A stretch of DNA of 64,000 bases from positions 18,705 to 82,704 of the forward strand of contig NZ_JALPRK010000023.1 in assembly GCF_023195895.1 (NCBI RefSeq), given 5' to 3'. The notes under the pieces are model-generated. The model was given only the letters and a program-made list of their open reading frames with translations. It made no database searches and was not told the origin of the DNA. The position numbers were made by a program, and so were the translations under genes. Origin of the DNA: Paenibacillus mellifer (lineage in GTDB: Bacteria > Bacillota > Bacilli > Paenibacillales > Paenibacillaceae). Shown piece by piece: positions 9,349 to 17,711 of this stretch; position 1 is the stretch's first letter; the number at the start of each line of letters is the position of its first letter.

Positions 9349-10251
9349 ATGAAAAAGAACCGTTTGGGTTCCTCTGAATTGTTCGTGAGTGAAATCGGAC
9401 TGGGCTGCATGTCGCTGGGAACGGATGAATCGAATGCGATTGCCTTGATCCATGAGGCGCTGGACCGGGGTGTTAACTTTCTCGATACTGCCGATCTATA
9501 CGATGCCGGAACTAATGAAGAGATCGTTGGCAAAGCCCTCGAGGGGCGCCGAGATCAAGTCATCTTAGCGACCAAGGTGGGCAACCGCCGGATTCTCGGA
9601 CAAGATGGCTGGAGCTGGGATCCGTCCAAGGCGTACATCCTGTCAGCAGCCAAAGACAGCCTGCGCCGACTGGGTACAGACTATATTGATTTGTATCAAC
9701 TGCATGGCGGGACGATCGAGGATCCGATCGACGACACGATTGAAGCGTTTGAACAATTAAAGAAAGAAGGCGTCATCCGGGAGTACGGAATTTCTTCCAT
9801 TCGTCCGAACGTGATTCGCGAGTACGTCTCTCGCTCCTCAATCAGCAGCGTCATGAATCAATACAGTATCGTGGATCGGCGCGGTGAAGAAGCTGTTTTT
9901 CCACTGCTTCAAGAGCACCGGATCAGCGTGATCGCCCGGGGACCGTTAGCAAGCGGAGTACTGGCAGCAAACCGCGAACCGGCCAAAGGCGTTCTTGATT
10001 ACGAGCTGGATGAATTGCACGACCTTCGTCGGAAGCTGCAGGAGTTGGAGACATCGGAACGGTGCTTAACGCAGCTGGCCATCCGCTATTCGCTTGCCCA
10101 TCCGGCGGTGGCCGTGGCCATTCCCGGAGCCAGCTCGCGCGAACAGCTATTGCAGAATCTTGCCGCGGCTGACATTCCTGAGTTAAGCACCGCTGAGGTT
10201 GAACTGATTCGCAGCTTTAGTAAAGCAAATCAATATACGGTGCACCGTTAA
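9349..10251 (+). CDS. Aldo/keto reductase
   Basis: A 300-residue AKR TIM-barrel oxidoreductase. The catalytic set appears as Asp and Tyr in the FLDTADLYDAG segment, Lys in ILATKVGN, and His in YQLHGG. A C-terminal NADP-binding segment with IPGASSREQL is also visible. The substrate cannot be predicted. I chose the ATG at 9349 because AAAAGGAG lies 8 nt before it; a TTG two codons earlier is too close. It is a single-gene unit followed by a strong terminator. Confidence 0.88.
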   Translation: MKKNRLGSSELFVSEIGLGCMSLGTDESNAIALIHEALDRGVNFLDTADLYDAGTNEEIVGKALEGRRDQVILATKVGNRRILGQDGWSWDPSKAYILSAAKDSLRRLGTDYIDLYQLHGGTIEDPIDDTIEAFEQLKKEGVIREYGISSIRPNVIREYVSRSSISSVMNQYSIVDRRGEEAVFPLLQEHRISVIARGPLASGVLAANREPAKGVLDYELDELHDLRRKLQELETSERCLTQLAIRYSLAHPAVAVAIPGASSREQLLQNLAAADIPELSTAEVELIRSFSKANQYTVHR

Positions 10252-10261
10252 TCTATAAAGA

Positions 10262-10343
10262 AAAGCAGGCCATTCCAAGTGAAAGGCACCCTGATGGTTA
10301 AGAACTAACCACAAGATACCATTCACCAAACGGCCTGCTTTTT
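10262..10343 (+). terminator. Intrinsic terminator
   Basis: AAAGCAGGCC pairs with GGCCTGCTTTTTT over a long loop that itself contains a smaller hairpin (GGTTAAGAACTAACC). It can end the aldo/keto reductase gene and may also act for the minus-strand stalk-protein gene. Confidence 0.75.
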
Positions 10344-10357
10344 TATGCAGATTTAGG

Positions 10358-11512
10358 TTATTTAACAGGGATCCATTCGATCCCCCAGCCGGAAACCAGT
10401 TGGGTGAAATCATTGGCTTTCAGATACAGCCGATCCCCAATGACCTTCGAGTTCGAGCGGTCAATTTGAAAGGACTGGGTCCCGGTAGAAACGGTATAAC
10501 GATAGGATTTCATATTGCTCCCTGAACTCCGCTTCACTTCCCAACTCAAACGATCGGAGACGGGGCGAACTGGAATATACAACTCCCGGTCGAGCCCAAA
10601 GAAGACGAACGGCAAAGCGATTTTCGCGCCGTTTAGCGTCAAATTGGCCTCCCCCTCTTGAACGTATTCCAGCGTTTTGACCGGCAGTTGATCGGCTTCC
10701 AGATCGTCCGGTACTTCAGGTGCTTTCGTCGCAGCCGAACCTTGTACTCGATCATAAAACGCTTGAACCTCTTGATCGGTTACGCTTCTAACCTTCCGAG
10801 TACGTACATTGTATAAATGCGTCTTCCGGGTAGGTTCGTTATAAGTTAGCAAGAGTTCTCCCCGCTGTTCGTCATAGCCCAGTAAAGAAGCCAGAAATAA
10901 ACGATGGGTTTCCTGCGTATCGGGATTCATGCGAACGATTTCGTTCTGTTTGGCCGTCTCGCTATACCGCTCCATGAGCAGGGAACCGTCCGGAAGCCAA
11001 TAGGTCACTGGCCATACCCCACTGTCGGTGACCTGACGGATAACACCGTTCTGGTTGTTTTTCACGAACATAGCCACCCGCTTGGAATAACCTTCGAAAT
11101 AGATCACCTTTCGAATGCCAAACTTGCCGCTTGGGGAGTTCTGATATCCCGTCTTCCCTATCAACCGATCCCCGGCCGTATCCAGGTAGACCTCACCGAA
11201 AGGCGTCGGAGCTAATCCCTGTGTAAATACACGCACATAGGGACTTCCCTCGCCTCCCCATAACTCGATGACCGTCTCGGGAAGCGCAAACCACGTCCCC
11301 TCCTCTGTCCGTGAGAGGACCTTCCTTTTGGACTGCCCGTCATCTGTCGTCAAGTAGGCATTATAGTAGGCTTCTTTTGTATTCGGGTTCGTATAGGCAT
11401 GATAAAACTCCGCCTCTGCGGCAACTGCCGTACTTCTGATCATCGTCCAAGCCAAAGTTGTCGCTAGAACGCCGTAAACCGTCGGCCGAAGCCAGCTTTT
11501 CCTAAGCTTCAT
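10358..11512 (-). CDS. Exported protein with copper-amine-oxidase-like stalk domain
   Basis: 384 residues with an N-terminal hydrophobic signal segment (about 10-32, ending AVAAEA), so exported. The middle part looks like a beta-propeller-type or repeat-rich region. Residues from about 275 to the end match the stalk domain typical of Paenibacillus surface proteins (NGAKIALPFVFFGLDRELYI, RPVSDRLSWEVK, KANDFTQL). No enzymatic motif is seen. It lies 68 bp after the ECF sigma/anti-sigma operon and has its own ECF-like promoter, which suggests it belongs to that envelope-stress regulon. Confidence 0.7.
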   Translation of the reverse strand: MKLRKSWLRPTVYGVLATTLAWTMIRSTAVAAEAEFYHAYTNPNTKEAYYNAYLTTDDGQSKRKVLSRTEEGTWFALPETVIELWGGEGSPYVRVFTQGLAPTPFGEVYLDTAGDRLIGKTGYQNSPSGKFGIRKVIYFEGYSKRVAMFVKNNQNGVIRQVTDSGVWPVTYWLPDGSLLMERYSETAKQNEIVRMNPDTQETHRLFLASLLGYDEQRGELLLTYNEPTRKTHLYNVRTRKVRSVTDQEVQAFYDRVQGSAATKAPEVPDDLEADQLPVKTLEYVQEGEANLTLNGAKIALPFVFFGLDRELYIPVRPVSDRLSWEVKRSSGSNMKSYRYTVSTGTQSFQIDRSNSKVIGDRLYLKANDFTQLVSGWGIEWIPVK

Positions 11513-11550
11513 CTTTGTTCCCCTTTCCCTCTCCCATTCTATTTAGTATA

Positions 11551-11575
11551 GACGACGAATCCAAGGGAAAGTTAC
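11551..11575 (-). promoter_or_regulatory. ECF-sigma-type promoter of the stalk-protein gene
   Basis: On the minus strand GTAAC (-35) is followed 16 nt later by CGTC (-10), the spacing and core of ECF sigma W/M/X-class promoters. It sits about 40-60 bp before the stalk-protein ATG and directly after the ECF sigma operon. Confidence 0.55.
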
Positions 11576-11580
11576 GACAT

Positions 11581-12555
11581 TTACAGGCCACTACGGATTA
11601 ATTCACCTGCCAAGCGGAGCAATTCTTCTTTCGAAAGCCGATGACCGCCATAAGTGGTTAACATAAAGTAAGCATCCTGCTTCTCGTTATACCAACTCAG
11701 GTAATGGTAGTTTACTTCTTTCCGGTCTACATCGTTGTATACCACGGTCCGCCCTTCTACCTGAAACGGTTCCGTCCGATTCTCCGGCTCCTGATAGACC
11801 GTCATATCTCCCCCATGCAGCAGGTTCACACTTAGCCCGATATGAGCCGTATCCAGAGTATAAACGCCATAGACGGAAGCCGCCTCATTCCATGGAACCG
11901 TTTGGCTAAACACCCGTTGTCCCTTCGCCCCCTCCGCCTCTGTGATTAGTTCATGCAATACCTTTTGATAATATGGTGACGTACTCAGTTGCTGAGAGAT
12001 GGGATACAAATAAGGCCACACCGTTCCGTATTCGAGCGGATAATCGGCTACGGTTTCCGGCAATAGCGGTACGCCAGTTCGTTTCATTTCTTGCAGAAAC
12101 ATTGAGTACGAAGTCCACCGTTTTTCTTTATAGGCGAATTGGAGTTTATTCCCCATGTTGGAAGAAGCATTGGTCGGAGCCTCTTTAACATAGTACGCAA
12201 TCAACTCCCCGGACTTGGCCTTTTTCAGCGCTTGCTGCTCGAAGTTATTGTTCGACACAGGTTCCGGTCGACGTTCCGGTGCCGCATACTGAACTTTGAC
12301 TTCTCCCGCTGTATTACGTATTTGAATAAACTCCGAGGTTGCATATGCGGTGACGGAAATCAGCATTAGCGTGAGCAGCCCGGCAACTGCCCCCGTTGGA
12401 CTCAGAAGCTTCCAGACTAACCGCTTTCGGCCCGGCTTCTCCTCCCGAATCTGTTCCATTACCCGCTGTGTTACCTCGATTTTTGGAAACGCGTCCATCC
12501 GGCTTGCGGCTTGAATCAGGCTTTCGAGTTCATGACGTTCTCCGTCTCGTGACAT
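11581..12555 (-). CDS. Putative membrane anti-sigma factor
   Basis: 324 residues: a charged cytoplasmic N-terminus (about 1-50), one TM helix (about 51-70), then an external domain. It starts inside the end of the ECF sigma gene (40-nt overlap, AAGGAGG before the ATG). That coupling, together with the one-TM topology, is the normal arrangement of sigma/anti-sigma pairs. I do not see a zinc-binding HxxxCxxC motif, so it is not a ZAS-type anti-sigma, and the family is not one I can name. The role is inferred from context. Confidence 0.6.
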   Translation of the reverse strand: MSRDGERHELESLIQAASRMDAFPKIEVTQRVMEQIREEKPGRKRLVWKLLSPTGAVAGLLTLMLISVTAYATSEFIQIRNTAGEVKVQYAAPERRPEPVSNNNFEQQALKKAKSGELIAYYVKEAPTNASSNMGNKLQFAYKEKRWTSYSMFLQEMKRTGVPLLPETVADYPLEYGTVWPYLYPISQQLSTSPYYQKVLHELITEAEGAKGQRVFSQTVPWNEAASVYGVYTLDTAHIGLSVNLLHGGDMTVYQEPENRTEPFQVEGRTVVYNDVDRKEVNYHYLSWYNEKQDAYFMLTTYGGHRLSKEELLRLAGELIRSGL

Positions 12556-13142
12556 CCCATTTCCTCCTTCTCCTGTTCCATGATCAAAGCCGTTTGCAGC
12601 TTACGTTGAATTCGCTTCATTCGTTTATGTAACGCATTAGGGCTGACCAACAAGATTTCACTTATTTCAGCAAAAGAACGCTGCTCTATTACGCGCAGAA
12701 CCACCATGTTCCTTTCCTCCGGCGTTAGTCGCTGCAAAGCTTGTTCGATCGGGTAGCTGTATAATCGCCCAAGGATCTCCTGCTCTACACTTGCTGTGGT
12801 CAGGTCCGGCTTGAACAGTCTTAGCCATTGCCGATGCATACGTTCTTTCCGAAGCAAGTTATAACAATGGTTCATCGCGATCCGGTACAGCCACGCGGAG
12901 AAACTGACCTGAGGCTTGTAGCTGTGAATGGAGCGGTAAGCCTTCACAAAAATATCCTGAACCGCATCCTCCGCATCGTAACGATTGCCGAGCAGTCGGC
13001 AGCAATAGCGGAAGATCTGCTGCTGGAAATGATCCACGATCAGCGCAAACCGTTCCCTGTCTCCTTGTTGAACACGGACAATTATCGTTTCGATGTTATT
13101 GCTATCTCGTTCTTGTTCCCGTTCCGTTTCGAACACCTCCAT
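12516..13142 (-). CDS. ECF RNA polymerase sigma factor
   Basis: 208 residues with sigma-70 region 2 (about 35-105: RYCCRLLGNRYDAEDAVQDI, FSAWLYRIAMNHCYN) and region 4 (about 130-185: QRLTPEERNMVVLRVIEQ, FAEISEILLVSPNALHKR). Region 3 is missing, as in ECF factors of the SigW/SigM type. It is the first gene of the operon with the membrane protein. The product should be released on an envelope signal. A putative target promoter (AAC-N16-CGTC) is next door; I see no clear copy upstream of the sigma gene itself. Confidence 0.85.
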   Translation of the reverse strand: MEVFETEREQERDSNNIETIIVRVQQGDRERFALIVDHFQQQIFRYCCRLLGNRYDAEDAVQDIFVKAYRSIHSYKPQVSFSAWLYRIAMNHCYNLLRKERMHRQWLRLFKPDLTTASVEQEILGRLYSYPIEQALQRLTPEERNMVVLRVIEQRSFAEISEILLVSPNALHKRMKRIQRKLQTALIMEQEKEEMGCHETENVMNSKA

Positions 13143-13281
13143 GCTCTTACTACACTATATAACATATGTCTTTCTGCAAAAGTGCCTCATGGACACAAAC
13201 AATTCTCCAACATACAACCCATGAACGGGAGACATACTACTCACGAGCAAGCCAATATGACGAAGCAAAGGAGATATCTTC

Positions 13282-13788
13282 ATGGGTGTGTTAGACGGCA
13301 ATCCGAAGCACGAGCCGATGCATTACGGTGAAATTTTTACCATTTGGGAGAGCTCGATGGCGGCCAAGATGATCTTGTCCTGCTACCAGCTATTCACGTA
13401 TCATGCCGGTGACAAAGATTTGAAAGAGATTCTAAAGGATTTGATGGATCAAGCCAAGCTGGAAATCAAGGAATTGGACAAGTTGTTAACGGACAATGGG
13501 ATCACTCCTTCCCCGATGTTGCCGGAACGGCCTGAAGCGAAGTTGGAGGATATCCCGCCGGGCGCCCGTTTTGCCGATGCGGAGATCGGGGCGAAGATTG
13601 CTATGGATACCGCCGCTTCATTAGCGGGCTGCAGCGGAGCCATGGGGTTGTCGATCCGGGAGGATATCGGGGCGTTGTTTGCGAAATACCATGCCGCTAA
13701 AACGGCCTTGGCTTTAAGAATTTTGCGCATGAGCAAAGACAAAGGCTGGCTGATTCCTCCGCCGTTGCTAGTCAAGAAACCTGAGTAG
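13282..13788 (+). CDS. DUF3231 family protein
   Basis: 168 residues, all helical, with a repeated pattern of small and charged residues characteristic of DUF3231, a family of ferritin-like/spore-coat-like proteins common in Bacillus and Paenibacillus. The start has AAAGGAGATATCTTC before the ATG. No catalytic motif is evident. A role in spores is likely but only by family distribution. Confidence 0.7.
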   Translation: MGVLDGNPKHEPMHYGEIFTIWESSMAAKMILSCYQLFTYHAGDKDLKEILKDLMDQAKLEIKELDKLLTDNGITPSPMLPERPEAKLEDIPPGARFADAEIGAKIAMDTAASLAGCSGAMGLSIREDIGALFAKYHAAKTALALRILRMSKDKGWLIPPPLLVKKPE

Positions 13789-13800
13789 AAACAAAAATGA

Positions 13801-13832
13801 AGGGAGAATCCTTTGCTGCGATTCTCCCTTAA
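13801..13832. terminator. Bidirectional terminator
   Basis: AGGGAGAATC pairs with GATTCTCCCT over a 9-nt loop, between convergent DUF3231 and comB genes. The right arm abuts the comB stop codon. Confidence 0.7.
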
Positions 13833-14524
13833 TTTACGTCTTCCCGTTCAATGACCGGGATCCCGCCGCGGATAGCCACCTTCATGACGAATTCCGTAGA
13901 TCGCTCCCGCAGGCACAACTCCATATCTTCGGGTAGAAACGCAGGTTGCTCCGGATCGAAAAATTTGGCCGCTGCCGCCGATGCGCGTATCCGCTCCAAA
14001 GTTTGCGCCGCCGTTGGTCTACTGTCTCCGCTTAAGATCCCTGCGATGTATTCCGCGCAGGCTAGATCATCATCCCCCGTCGGATGTGAAGCGATCAAAT
14101 GCAGTGACAGTTCGGGGCCCGAGCCCATGAGTCGGTTTTTGATCCAAGCCGCCGTCGTAGCCGCATTGGAAAACCCCGTTACAAATATGTGCTTGGCATT
14201 TAAGGAGTTCAAAGTGGCTTCCACGCCATTCGTTGTTTTTTGAATTAGCGTCTTTCCGGCAAGGTCTGTTTGCGCGATCCGAGCCGGCGAATTATCCAAA
14301 TCAAAACCCGGAATAGGCAAGCCACTGATTTCTCCCGCTAGCAAGGACTCGGGATGATTCTGTTTGAAGCGAAACGCCTCTTCCAGCGATCCGGCTAATA
14401 TAATCCTTTCAGCTCCCCGAATAAAAGCGTAATGCGCGACCGTAAAGGCCCGGATCACATCGATCACCACATGGACCTCCGCATCAACCAACCTATGGTT
14501 GTTGCCCTGAACGATTTGGATCAT
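13829..14524 (-). CDS. comB: 2-phosphosulfolactate phosphatase
   Basis: 231 residues of the ComB family (B. subtilis YitC), a Mg-dependent phosphatase that converts 2-phospho-3-sulfolactate to 3-sulfolactate. Family features are the N-terminal VDAEVHVVIDVIRAFTVAHY, the AGEISGLPIPGFDLDNSP block and the LIQKTTNGVEA block. The matching synthase ComA is encoded 1.6 kb away, with an MFS transporter between, so the pair can supply the sulfolactate that accumulates in Bacillus spores. The ribosome site AGAAGGGTAGGG precedes the ATG. Confidence 0.88.
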   Translation of the reverse strand: MIQIVQGNNHRLVDAEVHVVIDVIRAFTVAHYAFIRGAERIILAGSLEEAFRFKQNHPESLLAGEISGLPIPGFDLDNSPARIAQTDLAGKTLIQKTTNGVEATLNSLNAKHIFVTGFSNAATTAAWIKNRLMGSGPELSLHLIASHPTGDDDLACAEYIAGILSGDSRPTAAQTLERIRASAAAAKFFDPEQPAFLPEDMELCLRERSTEFVMKVAIRGGIPVIEREDVN

Positions 14525-14675
14525 GTTTTCCCTACCCTTCTGCGAATTACATTACCAGCTTATGCCTGTTGGGTGGGAAACCGTGCGTATGGATGCATAC
14601 CCAATTTCCGAATGACAAATAATGAACGTATTCGTAATCATTAGGTTTCGATTTCAATCCTGAGGAGCTAAACCC

Positions 14676-15986
14676 ATGAATAACACCAAAACGCGGAAAA
14701 AGCTGCAAATCACATTTCAAAGCGACATTTCGTTCCCCGAGGAGGAGTCGGCTGGCCGATCCAAGGAGAAGGCGGAAGCCTCGGAGCAAAGCGGATCCAA
14801 AGGCCGGATATGGGAGTTTATGGCTATCGCGACGATCCCCATTGTGCTGGTGTTCGGCAATTCAATGCTAGTGCCTGTCCTTCCGGAAATGCAACGTCAA
14901 CTAGAAATCAGTAAATTTCAGAGCAGCTTGATTATTTCCCTCTTCTCCTTGGCCGCTGGACTATTCATCCCGGTGATCGGTTATCTGTCCGACCGGTTTG
15001 GTCGTAAGAAAATCATCATTCCCGCGTTAATCGTTTATGGTGGCGCCGGGGTATTAGCCGGTTTCGGAGCCATTTGGAACTCCTATGCCGTTATAATCGC
15101 AGCACGGGCCATTCAGGGCATGGCGGCAGCAGGAACAGCACCTATCGCTATGGCGCTGGTGGGTGATTTGTATAAAGGCGGGACAGAAAGTAAAGCTCTG
15201 GGATTGATTGAAGCATCCAACGGCGTCGGCAAAGTGCTTAGCCCCATTATCGGTTCGTTGCTGGTGCTGATCGTTTGGTACGCTTCTTTTTTCGCGTTTC
15301 CCGTATTCTGCGCTTTATCGCTGCTTGCCGTTATGTTTCTGATCAAGGAACCCAAATTGGGCGAGAAACAACCGTTAAAGTCCTACATCCATAAAATCGG
15401 ACAAATTTTCCGTAAAAAAGGGAGTTGGTTGATCACCTCCTTCTTTGCCGGATCGTTGGGACTGTTTATTTTATTCGGGGTTTTGTTTTACTTGTCCAAT
15501 ACCTTGGAGGAAGCTCCCTACAATATTGACGGAGTCCTCAAAGGCGCTGTATTGGCCATCCCCCTGCTCGGCATGGTCATTACTTCCTATACGACAGGCA
15601 GCCTGATTAAGAAGAAAGGACTGTTGATCCGCTGGCTGATGAACATCGGGCTGATCATGATGACACTGGCGCTGGCGGCGACGATATTTTTCTTCAAGAA
15701 CATTTATGTATTTATCGGCTTGCTGACGGTCAGCAGCATTGGGACCGGCCTGCTTCTGCCTTGCTTGAATACGATGATTACCGGCGCGGTGCAAAAGAGC
15801 GAACGCGGGATGATTACGTCTCTGTATAATAGCCTGCGGTTTTTAGGCGTTGCCTTTGGTCCGCCCCTGTTCGGGTGGATGATGGACATTTCCGACCGAG
15901 TCGTGTTTATCACCGTGTCCAGCTTATCCCTGGTCACCCTTGGACTGGTCTTTTTCATGATCAAACCTCCTCGTCAAATTAGTTGA
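14676..15986 (+). CDS. MFS transporter (drug:H+ antiporter-1 type)
   Basis: 436 residues: about 45 polar cytoplasmic residues followed by 12 predicted TM helices. The conserved loop-2/3 motif is GYLSDRFGRKKI (about residues 103-114). The sequence resembles multidrug or metabolite efflux proteins. It sits between comB (divergent) and comA (same strand), much as an MFS gene (yitG) lies near yitCD in B. subtilis. It could therefore move sulfolactate or a precursor, but drug efflux cannot be excluded. Confidence 0.8.
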   Translation: MNNTKTRKKLQITFQSDISFPEEESAGRSKEKAEASEQSGSKGRIWEFMAIATIPIVLVFGNSMLVPVLPEMQRQLEISKFQSSLIISLFSLAAGLFIPVIGYLSDRFGRKKIIIPALIVYGGAGVLAGFGAIWNSYAVIIAARAIQGMAAAGTAPIAMALVGDLYKGGTESKALGLIEASNGVGKVLSPIIGSLLVLIVWYASFFAFPVFCALSLLAVMFLIKEPKLGEKQPLKSYIHKIGQIFRKKGSWLITSFFAGSLGLFILFGVLFYLSNTLEEAPYNIDGVLKGAVLAIPLLGMVITSYTTGSLIKKKGLLIRWLMNIGLIMMTLALAATIFFFKNIYVFIGLLTVSSIGTGLLLPCLNTMITGAVQKSERGMITSLYNSLRFLGVAFGPPLFGWMMDISDRVVFITVSSLSLVTLGLVFFMIKPPRQIS

Positions 15987-16097
15987 TCTCCCTCCAATAT
16001 TTGTTAATTCCATGGGCACCTGCTGCGATGAATTCGCATATGATGCCTATGTCATCGGTGAAACGATAAGTTAACAAGGAAACGAGGAGATTCCAGT

Positions 16098-16961
16098 ATG
16101 AAGAGTACCTTACGTGCCGTCTGGCCTGCCGAGTTGTTTGATCCGAGCGGACTTCGTCAGACCATCGAACCGGAAGGAAGCTTGCCCGAGCTGCAGGTTA
16201 CCGGTTCGGGTCTAACGATGGTGATCGATAAAGGACTCGGGCGGACCGCCTTCATGGATTTCATTGAACTGGCCGCGGGTTACGTAAACTGCATCAAATT
16301 TGGTTTTGGAACCGCTCCGCTCTACAGTACGGAGCTATTGATGTACAAGATTAACCTAGCCAAGCAACAAGGAATCATGGTGATGCCTGGCGGGACGCTG
16401 CTTGAGACGGCGGTTCAGCAGGAGGTTGTCCCTGACTTCTTCAATACGATCTGCCGGCTTGGGTTCAACGGCATCGAAGTGTCCGACGGTACGATCGAGT
16501 TGCCCCGTAAACGCCGTACTGAGCTGATCCAAGAAGGGAAAAGCCGAGGGCTTCGGGTTGTCACCGAATTTGGCAAGAAATTATCCGGTTCCCTTATCGA
16601 TGCCACTCACTTGGCGGAGACCCAGGAAGCCGATCTCGAAGCCGGAGCTGAGCTGATGACCGTGGAAGCACGCGAGTCAGGGATGGGAGTCGGCATTTTC
16701 GATGATCATGGCGAATGCCGCCAGGATATATTGGACAATATCCTCAAATTCGTACCCGATTCAACCAGGCTGATGTGGGAAGCCCCGCTGAAACACCAGC
16801 AAGTCCTGCTGCTTCGCAAATTTGGCGCAGGCGTGCATCTAGGCAATATCCAGCCGCAGGATATTCTGTCTCTTGAAACGATGCGGCGGGGACTCCGTCA
16901 GGATACGTTCGAATTCGGCCTCCGGCAGAAGCCTGCTGAAGAGTGTATCTATGTGATTTAA
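16098..16961 (+). CDS. comA: Phosphosulfolactate synthase
   Basis: 287 residues of the ComA family (B. subtilis YitD), a TIM-barrel enzyme adding sulfite to phosphoenolpyruvate to give (R)-phosphosulfolactate. Visible family blocks include LTMVIDKGLGRTAFMDFIEL, VNCIKFGFGTAPLY, VMPGGTLLETA, IEVSDGTIELP and FGKKLSG. The ribosome site GAGGAG is well placed. It forms a pathway with comB; both together suggest sporulation-linked sulfolactate production. Confidence 0.9.
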   Translation: MKSTLRAVWPAELFDPSGLRQTIEPEGSLPELQVTGSGLTMVIDKGLGRTAFMDFIELAAGYVNCIKFGFGTAPLYSTELLMYKINLAKQQGIMVMPGGTLLETAVQQEVVPDFFNTICRLGFNGIEVSDGTIELPRKRRTELIQEGKSRGLRVVTEFGKKLSGSLIDATHLAETQEADLEAGAELMTVEARESGMGVGIFDDHGECRQDILDNILKFVPDSTRLMWEAPLKHQQVLLLRKFGAGVHLGNIQPQDILSLETMRRGLRQDTFEFGLRQKPAEECIYVI

Positions 16962-16964
16962 CAC

Positions 16965-17008
16965 AAAAATAATCGGCCAGGTAGAGTCTCACCTGGCCGA
17001 TTATTTTT
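16965..17008 (+). terminator. Strong intrinsic terminator
   Basis: AAAAATAATCGGCCAGGT pairs with ACCTGGCCGATTATTTTT around an 8-nt loop: an 18-bp stem with T-run after comA. Confidence 0.85.
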
Positions 17009-17073
17009 GCTTAGTTGCCCAAGTTTTATAACATTCCGGCAATACAACGCTCCTTAGTCTAATCTGGGTTAGG

Positions 17074-17207
17074 AATGTTGTAGAGAAAGTGCAACATTTC
17101 CGCATCGCAGGTTAGTTTGTGGGTGTAAATGTTGCAGTAAATGCAACATTTCACCTCCACAGACCCGTTTCACCACCCAAATCCTGCACGAATTGCAACA
17201 TTTCCGC
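17074..17207. repeat. Cluster of TGCAACATTT inverted-repeat elements
   Basis: This gene-free stretch (17009-17260) holds three related elements. AATGTTGTA-N7-TGCAACATT is at 17074-17098. A perfect 10-bp inverted repeat AAATGTTGCA-GTAAA-TGCAACATTT is at 17127-17151. A third arm with TGCAACATTTCCGC at 17194-17207 repeats the 14-mer at 17090-17103. The same 25-bp architecture recurs at 36627-36651. I see no ORF or terminator T-run. Confidence 0.7.
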
Positions 17208-17260
17208 GATCTGATCCACTTACTTCTGGGACGACGAATCCCTTTCCATTTCTCAAGGAG

Positions 17261-17674
17261 TTAGAACAACAACCGTTCCTCCTCCTGACTATGAATTTCA
17301 TTAATCTCTAACAAGGCATACAGCTTATGGAGAATCACCTTACTGAAACCACTAGTCTCCCGCAAATGGCGGATGTTTTTCACCACAATTCTCATCAGCT
17401 CATGATCCCGTTTCAATTGCAGAACCGTTTCCTGCAACGCCGAATACTTCTCAACGACTTCCTGATAGAAACCGTCCTCTTCTGCATCCGCGTGGCTCAG
17501 AATCCGCGACTCCCAGTATTCCAGCAATTCTTCCGTTGCCTGATCCGCCATCTCCAAATCCCCACTTGCGAACAGACCTTCAACTTCCTCCGTTTTCGAC
17601 AGCGCTCCTGCCAGACCTCCGGCGTGAATGGCTTGATGAGCATGTCGTTGCCGTAAAGATGGACCAACTGGCAT
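17261..17674 (-). CDS. Hemerythrin-like (HHE) protein
   Basis: 137 residues, fully helical, with histidines and HxxxE patterns (RHAHQAIH near the N-terminus, HADAEE, a DHELM, and IHSQEEE at the C-terminus) consistent with a diiron hemerythrin-type fold. I place the start at 17674, where GGGGGAGGGGAG precedes the ATG; a longer frame would run into narK. It directly follows narK on the same strand, so it is probably co-transcribed and could bind O2 or NO, or help protect iron-sulfur enzymes during nitrate respiration. Ligand positions are inferred by eye. Confidence 0.6.
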   Translation of the reverse strand: MPVGPSLRQRHAHQAIHAGGLAGALSKTEEVEGLFASGDLEMADQATEELLEYWESRILSHADAEEDGFYQEVVEKYSALQETVLQLKRDHELMRIVVKNIRHLRETSGFSKVILHKLYALLEINEIHSQEEERLLF

Positions 17675-17711
17675 AATCTCCCCTCCCCCTAATACTAATC
17701 CAATCCATATC

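Noticed and set aside
17009..17260. CRISPR-like array from the TGCAACATTT repeats
   Set aside because: Repeats are palindromic, of varying spacing, only three in number, with no cas genes nearby.
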